Below are positions 48,822-61,031 of a stretch of DNA of 64,000 bases, one piece after another. How positions within the stretch are numbered: position 1 is the first letter of the stretch; each line of letters opens with the position of its first letter. Made by a program: the position numbers and the translations under genes. Below the pieces are notes generated by a model, which was given only the letters and a program-made list of their open reading frames with translations, did no database searches and was not told the origin of the DNA. The stretch comes from Corylus avellana (lineage: Eukaryota > Streptophyta > Magnoliopsida > Fagales > Betulaceae), in the NCBI RefSeq assembly GCF_901000735.1, contig NC_081541.1:4147021-4211020 (forward strand). Direction: 5' to 3'.

Positions 48822-50972
48822 TTTAATTTATTTTTTTTATGCCATCAACCAAACAAAAACTAAACTTTTACCAATCCTGTAATTGACTGCTTCTTATCTT
48901 TGTTACAGCTCCTGTATGAAACGTGTCTCTGTGTTTGGCTTTTGTCGTACTATGAACCTGCGGTTGAGTATTTGGCTACTTCAAGAACCCTCCCACAACT
49001 AATAGAGGTCGTTAAGAGCTCAACCAAGGAGAAGGTGAGTTGTCTGTCTGTTGAGTTCATTTCAATATATCTTTTCTGGTTGGTGTTTATAAGCAGGTGG
49101 CAGTTTACTTCACTTTTCGTATATTGGCCTTTACCAGAGCAATTTGTTGTTCTTGAATTGATTTGCACAAGCAACAACATGAACTTTTAGCTTCTAGTTA
49201 CATTTATCTTCTAATCAAAAAAAGAATATTTTATGTATATTATATTAATATTTTGGGCACTACGATTCTTACTAGGTTGTCAGAGTTGTTGCCTTGACCC
49301 TTAGGAACTTGCTTTCCAAAGGGACATTTGGTGCGCAAATGGTGGACCTTGGACTGCCGCAAATTGTTCAAAGCTTGAAAGCACAAGCATGGAGTGACGA
49401 GGTGAGAGAATTAGAAATACACTTAGCTTACTGATTGTTCATGTATTTTTGGTAAATTCAGTAGGATGAGTAGAAAAATTTGTTATGATTGTTCATGCAT
49501 TACAATTGCTATCAACTAGGTAATGGATTTTTTTTATCCAAATTTTATTTTGGTGTGTGCTCTACTACTATCATACATTTTGGTATCTGATGAAAAACCA
49601 AAACATGACTCCATGAGTTCTTAGTCTTTGGCATTTTTCATTTGCATTTGGATTGTAACATGCATCTTAACATCTTTGCCTGAGTAATAAGTAATCTTAG
49701 GCTCTGTTTGTTTCGATATAAAATGTTTTCTGCGGAAAACGTTTTCTTGAAAAATGATTTTCCTGACACAATGATGTTCTCTATGGTGTTGTTTTCTTCT
49801 AATTTATTTGAAACATCTCACAGGACCTGTTGGAGGCTCTAAATCAACTGGAGGAAGGGCTGAAAGACAACATTAAGAAATTGAGTTCTTTTGATAAGTA
49901 CAAGCAAGAAGTCCTCCTTGGTCATCTTGACTGGTCTCCTATGCACAAGGATCCGTTGTTTTGGCGTGATAATATTACAAACTTTGAAGAAAATGATTTC
50001 CAGGTACTTTTTGTCCCCTTGCACAATTCTTTTTTCTTTACCGTAACTTTTGTGAAAGAAGCGTATTTTTGGACTTACCAATTGTGTTATTGATAGTTTT
50101 CTTTTCGGTATATTATGTCATGGGGCATCAAATACTAATAATGCAAATTGTCCAATCGTATTACCAAAAAAGTAACAGATCTCTCTTCTCTTTTCTTGAC
50201 ATTGGGGGCTATTGGACCCCCTTCTTGAATCTCTGCTTTGTATCAATATTTGCCGGTAGACAGATTGAACATAAGCAAACACACACACTATCACATACAA
50301 TGGGATTTGGACACACACACATACACACTACCTGGTATGGATTCTTTGTGCTTTCCTTTTTACTTTTATTTCTACAGGGGTGAAGAATGAAATGGTGAAT
50401 CTGTAAATCTGATCATGGTTAATGTGCTAATGACTTACGACCCATATCGCTTTAATTTTGGCAACCAAATCTGCAGAGCATCCTCCCTCTTCAATGAATA
50501 TGTAAAATAATAATAGTGAATGTCTTTAGGAAAAGCATGAGTTCGTATGAAAATTTCAGAATTAGGGTTCTGTTTTATGATTGTGCCCTCACTTCGACAA
50601 TTTCCCATTGTTATAACCAAGTTATTGCATTCCATTTACTTTTTGAAGAAAAAAAAAACCCCAAGTTTTAATGGTACTAATATATGATCTTCTAAAAAAC
50701 TAATATATGATCTTTTGTTACAGATTTTGAGGGTCCTCATTACAATTTTGGATACATCCAGTGATCCAAGGGCTCTGGCTGTTGCTTGCTTCGATCTCTC
50801 ACAGTTCATCCAGTGCCATCCAGCTGGGCGAATCATTGTGACGGACCTCAAGGCCAAGGAAAGGGTGATGAAACTGATGAACCATGAGAATCCTGAGGTT
50901 ACCAAAAATGCCCTACTCTGTATTCAAAGGCTTTTCCTAGGTGCCAAGTATGCAAGCTTTTTGCAGGCCTAG
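45131..50972 (+). CDS. VHA-H: V-type proton ATPase subunit H
   Basis: Coding exons are 45131-45160, 46242-46367, 46807-46909, 46994-47066, 48013-48078, 48200-48317, 48514-48675, 48909-49034, 49276-49401, 49824-50003 and 50724-50972, giving 452 residues. Subunit H is the ARM/HEAT-repeat regulatory subunit of the V1 sector on vacuole and endomembrane pumps; it couples V1 to Vo and silences free V1. Seen: [20 protein letters not shown] at the start, [37 protein letters not shown], a variable Ser/Lys-rich insert (about 132-155), [33 protein letters not shown], the interdomain [20 protein letters not shown], and the C terminus [17 protein letters not shown]. The whole protein matches the plant family in length and order. 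Ten of the eleven exon borders are ordinary. Exon 4 ends CTTAAG|TTAAGT, so the intron would start with TT; the neighbouring GT would shift the frame. Confidence 0.95.
47064..47072 (+). other. non-canonical splice donor of VHA-H intron 4
   Basis: The sequence AAG|TTAAGTA matches the donor consensus AAG|GTAAGTA at every position except +1, which is T. Reading on gives AGT TAA, an immediate stop at 47068-47070. Using the GT one base earlier (47066-47067) shifts exon 5 by one base. The acceptor TTTTCAG at 48012 is normal. Confidence 0.85.
49697..49823. repeat. dispersed repeat end in VHA-H intron 9
   Basis: TTAGGCTCTGTTTGTTTCGA followed by TATAAAATGTTTTCTGCGGA resembles the left end of the repeat near 14.65 kb. 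It is probably a fragment of a hAT-like non-autonomous element. Confidence 0.4.
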
Positions 50973-51811
50973 TTCAGTTTTGTTTGGGGAATAAAGGTCT
51001 ATGTTTCTACGCTCATTTACCAAGTATTTGGCTCCCGCAGCGTATATGGTTCATCTATTATTATTATTATTTTTTTTTTGGAGTAATTTATCATCTAGAG
51101 CTGTTCTCTCGTCAGAATTTTCGGTTGTGGAGGATTGTGAAGAATTATTTTGTCCTACTACGGTTGAATATTATGTGTAGTGGAAATCCTAATAAAAAAA
51201 AAAAGTCTTATTATCTTGTTTCATTTTCGTTATGAATTAATGTATTTGCTCTCTTGTGCACAGTTTGTCAACTGGTAAAATTACTAATCTCATATTTTAT
51301 ATACCCCGTGGATCTTTTAAGATATTACAACTTCAAACCCCACATATCATATTATTAATTTTCCCTAATAATGCCATTTTTTATTTCAGAAGTATGCCTA
51401 TATATAGGCTTGCTTTTGAGCTGAGCTTTTAAAGCTTGGCTTAGCTAGGCTGGATGCTTAAGCTCAGGTTTTTTAGTAAATGAGCCGAGCCTCTAGTCCA
51501 ATTTAGCTCAAGTGATTTGCAAACGTTTCGACTCTGTTATAGTCATAGCTGTTTTATATTTTGTGTTGTTTGTTAAAATTTTTGTTTTGAAAACCCCGAA
51601 AAAAGAGTGAGAATGATTTAACGAAGCAAGCCAAGTTTTTCATTCCTTAAATAATGCACGGTGAAAATCTTAACCAAAGTTTGCTTCCATGCTCGCTTTT
51701 ACCTGTCTTACTTTAAAGCAAAAGGAGGTCTTCAACATGATATATATATATATAAAAAAAAAGAAAAAGAAAAAGAAAGTATGGTTTATTAACAAATGGA
51801 CACAAATTTTC
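50973..51811. other. 3' region of VHA-H and intergenic DNA
   Basis: The 3'UTR lies here. At about 51405-51530 there are GAGCTGAGCTTTTAAAGCTT and GAGCCGAGCC words like the 6.3-6.9 kb repeats. No other gene. Confidence 0.4.
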
Positions 51812-51932
51812 TCATATAGTTCAATCGACTGTGAATCACGCTTACGCCTAATGAAGGTATGAAGCAGAGGTCACTAATTCGAACTCTCCATCCTCTTTTC
51901 TTATGTGAACATGTAAAAAATAAAATAAAAAT
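51812..51932 (+). repeat. tRNA-derived SINE-like copy
   Basis: TAGTTCAATCGACTGTGAAT (A-box-like), CACGC, GCAGAGGTCACTAATTCGAA (B-box-like), then TTTCTTATGTGAACATGTAA and an A-rich tail. Confidence 0.65.
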
Positions 51933-52070
51933 CGGTGTTTAAATCTGTTATCTATAAATATATAATTTTTGAATTGATACCGAGTACATAATATTTTAAT
52001 TATGTTTTAACGAAAATTATTAAAAAAATTGTGTGTCCCCTGGAAGACAGTTTTGTGACCTATTTATTTA

Positions 52071-52079
52071 TTTATAAAA
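52071..52079 (+). promoter_or_regulatory. possible TATA box of the CHORD-like gene
   Basis: TTTATAAAA lies about 90 bases upstream of the ATG at 52165, the distance expected for a short leader. Confidence 0.45.
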
Positions 52080-52164
52080 TGGATTTGGGTTTGGAGGAAT
52101 TTTGTTCCAACCAATAGGAAGAGGGCTGGGAAGCAAGAACACGCCCACGCAAATTCGAAGGAGA

Positions 52165-55118
52165 ATGGAGAAAAAGAGCGAGAACCAGCAGCAGAAGAAA
52201 CTATGCAAGAGGTGCAATCAGACCTACACTCCTTCATCTAACACCCCTTCATCATGCCGCTTCCACCCTTCTTTCTTTGTCTGTCGCCGCCATGACGACC
52301 AAAAAAGGTAGTCTACCCCGAGTCCCCGATTACCCTCCCTTTTGGATACTCACATATTCATATCTGTTTGCATCTGTATGGGTTTTTTTATGGAAATTTT
52401 TCATTCCCATTTGTTGAATTTGAATGTTTGTTTCGATTTGTCGTTTGTGGACTGGGAAACTGAGGGTTGCTTATTTCGTTGTATAGCTTTTTGGCATTTG
52501 CTGAATTGGAATATCTGTTGGATATATGACTGAGAACTTGAGGTGTTTGGCCCTGCCCATTTGAACTTTGGGCGTTCGTATTTTAGATTTTGTTCTATTC
52601 AGTTCTTATAAATTGAAAACTTTTCTCTTCTTATAAATTTAAATTAAAATTGCAATTTTTCTAAATACTTAATTATGTTTTTTAATATCGCGTTTTCATA
52701 TTGCTATTTTTTAAATTGCGCATTTTAAAACACCAAATCCAAAAGGACCCAGTATCCAATTTTATTTCTTTGAGCTTTGCTAAAGACACTACAAAATCTA
52801 CACCATACTCTTTACAAACTGACTTGGCGCTTGTTTGAATTTTGCCACATCAGCAACTTGAACAATTCAAATTTTTTAAGTTGTTGATGTAGCAGTTGCC
52901 ATGTAGCATGGCACATCAGTTTGTAGAAGAATTGTAGTGAAATTGGTAGTATGTCTAGCATTTTCCGTTTTCTTTTGCTTGAAATATCTTCTCAGCAACC
53001 AAATGGGGTAATTTCAAGTATATAGCCTAATTTCAGTTCAAATTCTTAAGGGATTTTTTTTTCTATGTCCCGCAATATTGCTAATGATCAGATTTATAGA
53101 ATGGTATTTGTTGTTGAAGGTACTTTATTTATAATTATTAAACTACAGTATACACAATTTACGTCATTTATCTATTTACATGTAAAGTTTTATACTTTTC
53201 TCGCTTATGAATCCCTTAACGAACTTAGGAGGTAAAGTTGTTATAAGAAATGGGGCTAAGCTGGAGTTTTTCTTTCTGCATGTGGCACTTAATCTTGTAC
53301 GAGTTTACAGGTGCTAGGCTATTTATTTGTTCCTTATATCTGTGTTTCCTATGTTAGGAGTTAATCAGATCAAATTTGGTTTCATAAATTAGTGGTTTTC
53401 TTTGGCGACAAAGAAAAAAAAGGAAAGTCTCTGTAACTCGAGAAAGCTTCAATCATTGGATGAGTTCCTAACTTTTATTCAGTTAAGAACTCGAGATCTT
53501 AACTTTGTCTCAAGCTAAGAACTCTTTTGATGAATGAGAGAGAAATCTTATATGTTTGCATAGATGCCTTGAGCAGTGCTGGGGTGGCTGCAAGTTTGGA
53601 ATGATATGCGATATAAGGGATTGGAGAAGTGAACAAGTTGAAATTGTTTTTGTTTGCAGTCATCTTGATATCTTGAGTGACGTGAAATTGAACTACTATT
53701 TTGATGTGAAATTTATATAACAGAAGTAGAGTTGAATCCTGCTATAATCATGGATGTGAAAGAGCATTGGGTAGATTTTATCATGCCATGGTGGATTCCT
53801 AGTTCTAAAGACTGGCTACTGAGCAAGAGTGAAGGAGTGGTTTGTACTCCCTCTTATACGTAAATCCCTTTCGTCCATGACTTGAGTCTGGAATTTTTCT
53901 AAATGGCAACTGCTGTTTGGAGGAAGTTGGAAATATATAGAGAGAGCATCACCATAACTTTTGCGATGAATATAAATCAGTTGCTGTTTGTGTGCATGCA
54001 CTTGTATTGATGCCTGTGTGTGAAGAATAAGTAGGAATATTTAGCAATGTTGTGAAACCCGGATGAATCATTTGAACTGAGATGTAGTAAATATATTATC
54101 TCATTGATGGAAGTAGTAGAGAAACACAAACTGTAACAAAGGATATAGCGATATATGTAGATTGCCGACAACATATGTAGTGTTTGTTTAGGCGTAAACA
54201 CACATATGTATCTCTGTTTTTACTGGCAATAACTCTTATCATATTGCATGTATGATACTTGGTTTGAGTTGATGCTGTTTAGATAGCTTAAATTTATACT
54301 TGATGGTTCTATTAAATGACCATCTTTTAACAGCGATTGCCTGTTCTAACAAAGCATGACAGTCTATGGTTTCACAGTTGTACTGTTGGTCAAAGAGATC
54401 CATCCTCTTTTCCAACCAAAAACCGTTAAAGGGCTTATGTGGATTGGAATTTAGACTGGTTAATGTTCTGAGAGCTAAATTATTCATATTCACAAAGGTT
54501 TTGTGAGTACGCATTTCTTGTAATTTTCTCATTCGTATATAATTGATTGATTTTTTGGGTTTGGCTGCCTCCAAAGATTTTACCTTTGAAAAGTTCTTCA
54601 AAGAGTTTTACTTCATCAACAAAAATGGGTGTTGATTGTTTGATTGCCTTGATATATTTCCTGTGGTTTGACATTGTGTTAATTGTGTTGCATAAAATTT
54701 TTAATTGCTGCATATCACCTATTCACCCTCTCTAGGTGATTGTTTGGGGTCAAAACACGCATTTCAAGGGTCAAATGATTAGCTACCTTTTCTATCATCT
54801 GTATCTTTCTTTCTTTTTCCTGATAGGTAAGCTACACACACCCAGTATGTCATGAATTCACAACCTAACATTCCATCCCATGCTTTGCTGGGAGGAAGTG
54901 CAGCATGAGGTAGAGTTCATTAGTATCTGTCATCTTTTTATCTTTCCAAGGACAATAATTCTGCTTGATGCATTCTGTTTTTGCATGGATGAAGGTACTA
55001 TGAATTGGGACCAAATGATCCGCCGTATGCTGCCAAGTTCTATGATTGTTGTGGGGCTGAGGACCCTGAGGCATCTGGCTGCACCACCAGTCTCCACGTT
55101 TCATATGATGATGATTGA
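52165..55118 (+). CDS. small Cys/His-rich (CHORD-like) protein
   Basis: Exons 52165-52307 and 54995-55118 give 88 residues. Exon 1 ends AAAAG|GTAGTC and exon 2 begins after GAAG; the split codon is AGG. I chose the ATG at 52165 because the upstream frame has no ATG. After a Lys/Gln-rich head come CKRC, NTPSSCRFHPSFFVCRRH, FYDCC and GCTTSLH: a C-x2-C ... N-x4-C-x2-HP ... CC ... C-x3-H order that resembles one CHORD zinc-binding module. CHORD modules normally occur in pairs, as in RAR1 and CHP-1, so a single-module protein is unusual. I believe close plant homologues exist as uncharacterised proteins. There is no signal peptide. The role is unknown; zinc binding is inferred. The 2.7-kb intron contains nothing I recognise. 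The exon 2 acceptor is weak. Confidence 0.8.
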
Positions 55119-55327
55119 TGAAATCTCTCTTCTGTATCACCCCAATCTGCGACTGTTGAATAAATTTGTAGATATTCCTCCATCTCTTCCATCGACCCTG
55201 AGGCATCTGGCTGCACCACCAGTCTCCACGTTTCATATGATGATGATTGATGAAATCTCTCTCTTCTGTATCACCCCAATCTGCGACTGTTGAATAAATT
55301 TGTAGATATTCTTCCATCTCTTCCATC
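55062..55327. repeat. 132-bp tandem duplication across the CHORD-like stop codon
   Basis: GACCCTGAGGCATCTGGCTG at 55062 recurs at 55194. The copies differ by a CT insertion and one or two substitutions, and both end CTTCCATC. The unit covers the last 19 codons, the stop and the 3' flank, so the second copy lies after the stop and does not change the protein. Confidence 0.93.
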
Positions 55328-56481
55328 AACATATATCTCATTTTTAATTTCACTAAACGTCTTGATGTCTTTCCTTATTACCAATGTTTCATGGAGACAT
55401 GTTTTGTAGACATCACAAGCTTTTCGACTTTCAAAACAATTAAGATTGACAACATCTTGGTCCATCTTGTTCATCGATGACATCTAGTTGTACTCAAGAA
55501 GCCGCGAGGAACACGGGGCACTTGCGAATGGGTTCTGCAAGTATCCCGTCTGGAGAAAAGAAGTTGTAAAAATAGTGAATTTTGGTTAAAGAAAGTCTCG
55601 TCTCTTGAACACGTGGCGTCTAGAAAAGACATGTGAGTGGTGTCTAAGGTGTGGTACTGGCACATGATCTACTTGCATAAGGCAAAAACTTGAGGGTGAA
55701 GGAAACTGCAAGGCTATTTAAAAGCTCTTCGTATTTAGGAAAAGCGTGAGAATGGTACACTTGAGGTTTGTTTGAGGAGTAACCAATCATCATTAAAGAA
55801 AATGAGAAGCAATGTAAATATGTTTCCCACATCGGAAGTTGTTGGTAAATTGCTGCCTTGCCTCCTCATCACCTTTTGTTCCTCTGCCGCATTTTCTGCC
55901 AACCTCATCTTTATCCGGTTCTCCCCATGTGGATGACAGTTGTTAGTTGTTACAACTTTCCAGCAAGATTTTGGACCTTCTTTTCTTTTTCCTTTTTTCC
56001 TATGATTTTTTTTTTCTTTTTTCTCATTACTAAAACATTTATAGATGTTGATAATATTAAAGGTATGTTCTTGAATGGGATAAATATTTTCAATAATTTG
56101 TTCTTCGAAATTTTATTAATTTGGGTAATACATGTAAGAAAGCTCATATGTGACTTATTCACTTGAATAAGTAGTCAGACAGTTCAAAATTTATTTGAAC
56201 ATATAGATTTTATCTGGCCTTTCTCACGTTTTGTTGTCAAAATTACTAACAATTTAAACAACAAATTATTGGATATCTGAATCCTCAAATAATGTGTTTT
56301 GAAAAAAAAAAACAAACAAACATACATGGTCTTCCGAACTTTGGTTATATGTGAAATTTTCTTCTCAATTTTTTTTTGGGGACTTATGAACATAATAAGA
56401 TTGTTTTGGGGGCTTGACGCTCGTTCAAATGACAGTAATTGTAACAATAGTAATAAGAACATATAAATCAAAAAAAGAAGT
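55328..56481. other. intergenic DNA
   Basis: 55500-55960 is of mixed composition with a TATTTAAAAG word and TTTCCCACATCGGAAGTTG, a phrase common in plant dispersed repeats. It may be part of an LTR-like element, but I cannot define its ends. The rest is AT-rich. Confidence 0.35.
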
Positions 56482-57130
56482 AATTATTAGGAGATAACTA
56501 TTGCCTATGGTACGAAGCACGTCATGTGGGATAACATGTGGATTGTTTTTATTACTTATTGCCTTGCCACATCATCTACTTTTTCATGCTATTTAAAACC
56601 ATGTGTGTATTATTAAATTTATTATTGCTCTTTTTTTAAATATATGGTTGCTGTTTGGAAAATGTTTAAGTGGGTTGGTCAGGGTTTTTTTTTTTTTTTT
56701 TTTCCTTTTAAAGCAAAATTTAATTCAAGACTCCTGTTTTAAGACCATATTTTTTTAATTAAAGAAATATTTTTTTAAAAAAATAATAGATGAAAAAAAA
56801 AAAAAAAAACTAACTAACTAACTATTAGGAGATAACTTATTGCCAACGGTACGAAGCATGTCATATGGTATAACATGTGGATTGTTTCTATTACTTATTG
56901 CCTTGCCAGATCATCTACTTTCATATTTGAAAAAAAAAAAAAAATGTGAGTAGGATTATTTTGTTATTTTATGCTGAAGTAATGCTATTTAAAACCGTGT
57001 CAGTATATTATTATTGCCCTTTTTTGTTTTTTTTTTTTTTTTAATATATGGTTGCTGTTTTGAAAAATCTTTAAAGTGGGTTGGTCATAGTTTTTTTATT
57101 TAAAAGAAATTTTTAATTCAAGACTCCTGT
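56482..57130. repeat. pair of direct repeats about 260-310 bp long
   Basis: ATTATTAGGAGATAACTATT...GGTACGAAGCACGTCAT...ATTACTTATTGCCTTGCCA...AATTCAAGACTCCTGT (56482-56745) recurs at 56821-57130 with the same order of blocks. Differences lie mainly in the poly-A and poly-T runs. Confidence 0.85.
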
Positions 57131-57177
57131 ATTTATTTATTTCATTTTGACTTTATCGTCATATTAAAAATAAAAGT

Positions 57178-57292
57178 CTCCAAGAGATAGTTTAATCGGC
57201 TGTAAACCACGTCTCATGAAGCGGAGATCACTAGCTCGAATCTTTCTTCCCCTTCTTTTGTGTGAACATGTCAAAAAATAAAAAATAAAATC
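57178..57292 (+). repeat. tRNA-derived SINE-like copy
   Basis: GATAGTTTAATCGGCTGTAA (A-box-like), CCACGTCTCATGAAGCGGAG, ATCACTAGCTCGAATC (B-box-like), then TTTTGTGTGAACATGTCAAA and an A-rich tail. It is the best preserved of the five copies. Confidence 0.68.
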
Positions 57293-58180
57293 AGTAGCTT
57301 ACGGCTACCCTTTGTTAGGCAGCGGCTGCCATCCAGGCATCCACCATCTCTTTCAGGAATATGGGTGGCTGCGAGCCATCTACAACCGTAGTTGTGGTTG
57401 GGTTGGATAAGCCAGCTTAATCACTATTTATTTATTACACCACTTTGATTTTTTTTCTTTTCTTAAAAAAAAAAAAAAAAAAATGTTAGCTATTATTTTT
57501 GTAAAATTTTTGTCAAAATATTACTGAAAGAAGGTGTAAAAAGTTTTATAAAAAGTATTTGGTATTTTAAATTATTTATTAATGTAATTAAAAAAACATG
57601 TCTTTTTCAAACTGAAGTTAGAAAACAGTTAGAGGATAAGCTATTAAACCATAGGCAATATCCTCATACCAAAAAAAAAAAACAAAAAAAAAAAAAAAAT
57701 GTGGAAGGAAATCAGTTTTTTAAAGCAACGCTCACAATCATTCACAAGTCATTACCATTATCACGTTGTCTTCTGTCATTTTTTGGTTTCTATTAATTAC
57801 TTTTATTTTATTGGTCGAAACTCGAAAGGGACATACACTTTGATTTTTTTTATTTTTTTTATTCTCATGAATTGGCATGACATAGAGGGACTGTAATCCT
57901 CTCCGGTCAGTTTGGACTAGTGCCCTGCAATAACAAGGATTGAATGCCGAGGATCCAAATGCAAGACTAAGGCTGATAGTGTGCAGAGGCTAGAGCTGTG
58001 GCCAATGCAGAGCCATATTTGTTTTAGTTAAAAGGTTTATTTTTTTAAAGCCTTTCGAAGCATTTATATTACACTGTCTATTTTCGTCTATTTTATTTAA
58101 ACCTTTTTTTTTTCTTTTTAAAGTACTTTGGGTAGTTTGATGGATTCACAAGAAAATTAAGTGTTATTTTGAAGGGTAAA
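57293..58180. other. AT-rich intergenic region
   Basis: Poly-A/T runs and a short module with GGGTGGCTGCGAGCCATC at 57363-57380, related to the GC-rich cores at 5.6 and 21.9 kb. No gene. Confidence 0.4.
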
Positions 58181-58822
58181 TGTAGTCTCGGCACAAGAAA
58201 GAAATGTGTAGCATACTTTTTTAAATGGTATGAACCTTTTAGGTATATCCAATAATAAAATTAAGCGGGTTTGGCTCAAAACCGACAATATCATATTACT
58301 TGAAGGCAGAGTGTTACATATGATATCAGAGCCGAACAGCCTAAGATGAGGGGAACACGCACAAGCCCATGAGAATCGTTAACAAAGACGCTGGATCCCA
58401 ATAATGGGTGATTGTGATGTCTTATATTGCTTGGTGTAAGAAAATGAATGTGCTTATATAAAGCATACTTTCTCTAAATTGTATGAGGCTTTTTGGGGTA
58501 ATAATAAAATCGTACGGACTTGGCTTAAAGCAGATAATATCATACTATTTGAAAGCGGGGTGTTACATATGGTATCAGAGCCAAATAACCTGAGATGAGG
58601 GGAACATGTACAAGCTCATGAGAGTCGTTAGCGAGGACGCTGGGTTCCCAGATGGAGTGATTGTGGTGTCTTACATTACCTAGTGTAAGAAATCAGATGT
58701 GCTTATATAGAACATACTCTCTCTAAATTGTATGAGACATTTTAAGATAAACCCAACAATAAAACTGTGCGGGCTTGACCCGAAACGGATAATATCATAC
58801 CACTTGAAAACAGGACGTTACA
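58181..58822 (+). mobile_element. tandem miniature LTR element (three LTRs, two interiors)
   Basis: LTR-like units end GTGTTACA at 58318, GTGTTACA at 58567 and CGTTACA at 58822. The second and third start near 58413 and 58662 with TGTG(A/G)TGTCTTA and contain TGCTTATATA and TCTAAATTGTATGAG. After LTR 1 comes TGATATCAGAGCC and after LTR 2 TGGTATCAGAGCC, both initiator-tRNA-Met primer sites. The two interiors are each about 94 bp and alike (GATGAGGGGAACA...GAGA(A/G)TCGTTA). No coding. The first LTR is the most diverged and its start is approximate. Confidence 0.8.
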
Positions 58823-59345
58823 TATATGTAATTTTCCCATTAAAAAAAAAAAAAAAATAGTTGCTACCCAATCAACCACCTCACCTCAGTGTACTGAAAT
58901 TGAATTACAGGTAAAGTGATAGAAGTACAGAAAAATAATGGGAAGTTTAAAAGTCTCTTAGAAGGATTGATGAACAAAATGTATCATAATAGGGTTCAAT
59001 TCATATGTAAAACAATATGATCCCAAAATGGACATTTGTATTGGCAGATATTCCTCTCAATAGAACATCTCTCATCAAAATTCTCATGGTATATGGTATA
59101 TGCTTTCAAGATATTATATATATGTTGGGTAATCTCTTTTACCTTCAATGATGAAATATCCAACATTTCTGGGACTCCCGCTAAGGATATTTAAATGTAA
59201 CAGTAACCATCCAAAGAGAAATGCAATCAAATATTGAGAAATCATTTGAGAGTATTATAATTGTTACTCTAACTCATTTAAAATAAATTACTATTAAATT
59301 TTAATTAAATAATAATTTTAAAAATCACAATAAACTTTAAGGTAA
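58823..59345. other. AT-rich intergenic region
   Basis: Nothing recognised. Confidence 0.4.
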
Positions 59346-59503
59346 TAAAAGTCTTACTATAAAATGCATTGGTTTGGTTAGGGGGAGGAAGCCATGATCG
59401 AGCAACACGTGGACCACCCGAAAGCGTCGGACCGATTGCTTTCGGGGGGGTCCCAGCACGTGGCCCAATGGTGGTTTGATGATGCATAATGCAACATTAC
59501 TCA
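59346..59503. mobile_element. short foldback (MITE-like) element
   Basis: ACGTGGACCACCCGAAAGC pairs with GCTTTCGGGGGGGTCCCAGC around a GTCGGACC loop. The outer words AAAATGCATTGGTTTGG and CCAATGGTGGTTTGATGATG are partly inverted. GC-rich against its flanks, no coding. Confidence 0.5.
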
Positions 59504-60974
59504 TGACACACAGGATTTATATCCTTTATTAAACAAATGTGTCCAAATGTTGTCCTACTCAGTACGCTATGGCTAGTCCTAGCCTAATTGAAGATGAACT
59601 TCATTTTTATTGAGCTTAAACTAAGCTAATGAAAAAACAGACTGTTATTATTTTTTGCCTACTCTTTTTTTGAGTACGAGTTTATGAGAGGGAGCTTTCT
59701 TGCCGGAATACAACAGACCTACTCAAGGGCCTGTCCGGCTGGGTGAGATAGCTCTCTCTCTCTCCCCTACAATTTTCTGTGCCAATCTTTTTAGGACAAG
59801 AAAGAAATTGTAAGAATATGCATCCACAGGAAAAACAAACATACGAAGCAAAGATGAAAGCTGAGAAGACAGTAACAAGACAAATGTAATGTATGCAATG
59901 TAGGCTGCAGTCCAATCATGAAATCTTTTGTGTACGTTTGTTGCAGGGACAACAGGTTTTTAGGTGGAGTGGTTACAAAAAGGTTAGGTCAAGTTATCAA
60001 AGATTGCTTTCCTACATCTAACAAACCATGCTTTTGCTTTCCATTGTGGGGGTCTCTTCCCTTCCAGCCACTTTGCCATTCAATGGATCATTGTTTCTGA
60101 GACATTCAATGGCTTTAAATGTTAAACACTTTTAATTCTCATTTTCATTTTGGTCCTTTGCACCAAACTTGACGGAGACTCAATTGTGGTGTTGCCTGTT
60201 GGCCCTGTTTTATGGGTACAATTACAATTGATTATCTTTTTATTTAGACAATTTGACTGAAAAAATCTATCTTTTGTTATTTTTAAATTACGAAATATAT
60301 TAAACCATCGCTTATCTAAGAAGTTTAAACTTATTATAAATGATAAAGTTAATCATTTGATTAATATTTAGCACTCACATTCACTCAACTATGGAACCAA
60401 GGTTCCAACCAATACCTATACTCTAATACCATGTTAAACAAATCTGGATTTGAAGAAATTCTTCTAATCTCATATGCATTTTGGATATATTTTTATTTAA
60501 TAGATGGATCGAAAGAATTTCTTTTAACCCAGTTCAAGAAAAAAATCAATCTATAACTTAAGTCGATAAAAAATGGTAAATTTAATATTTAATTAATATT
60601 CAAACAAAATACATACTTCGAGAATCCTGTTTTGAACAAAAACAGAGTAGGAGAACTTTAGTTGGATTATTTGATGTAATTAATGCACATTTACGAAAAT
60701 TTAAGGTACCAATGCAATTAATTTGCATTACCCACCACAAGTTTTTAGGCCACACAAGACTTTTCTGTTTAAGTCCCTTCCCAATCCATGGAGTTGCAGC
60801 TAAATTTTTACACCTTTTTTGGGCAATTATGATCTTTGCTCCACTTTATAAATTGATGGTCCAAACTTAGAGTACTTGGAAATAATTAATTTAGATCACT
60901 GGTTTTGTCCTATAAATTGTGAAATTTTTTCATTTAAATAGATGTGACTGGGGTGAAGATTTAGGTTTGGTTTG

Positions 60975-61019
<45 letters not shown>

Positions 61020-61031
61020 TAAAAATATTAA
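59504..61031. other. AT-rich intergenic region with a (TA)n tract
   Basis: No gene recognised; the frames at 59682-60100 have no motif. (TA)n runs from about 60976 to 61014. At 60428-60438, AATACCATGTTAAACA is the reverse complement of an LTR end plus primer site (TGTTTAACATGGTATT), a probable fragment of the 36.7 kb TRIM family on the minus strand. Confidence 0.4.

Noticed and set aside
54865..55353. 162-codon minus-strand frame with internal repeats
   Set aside because: Antisense of CHORD-like exon 2 and its tandem duplication.
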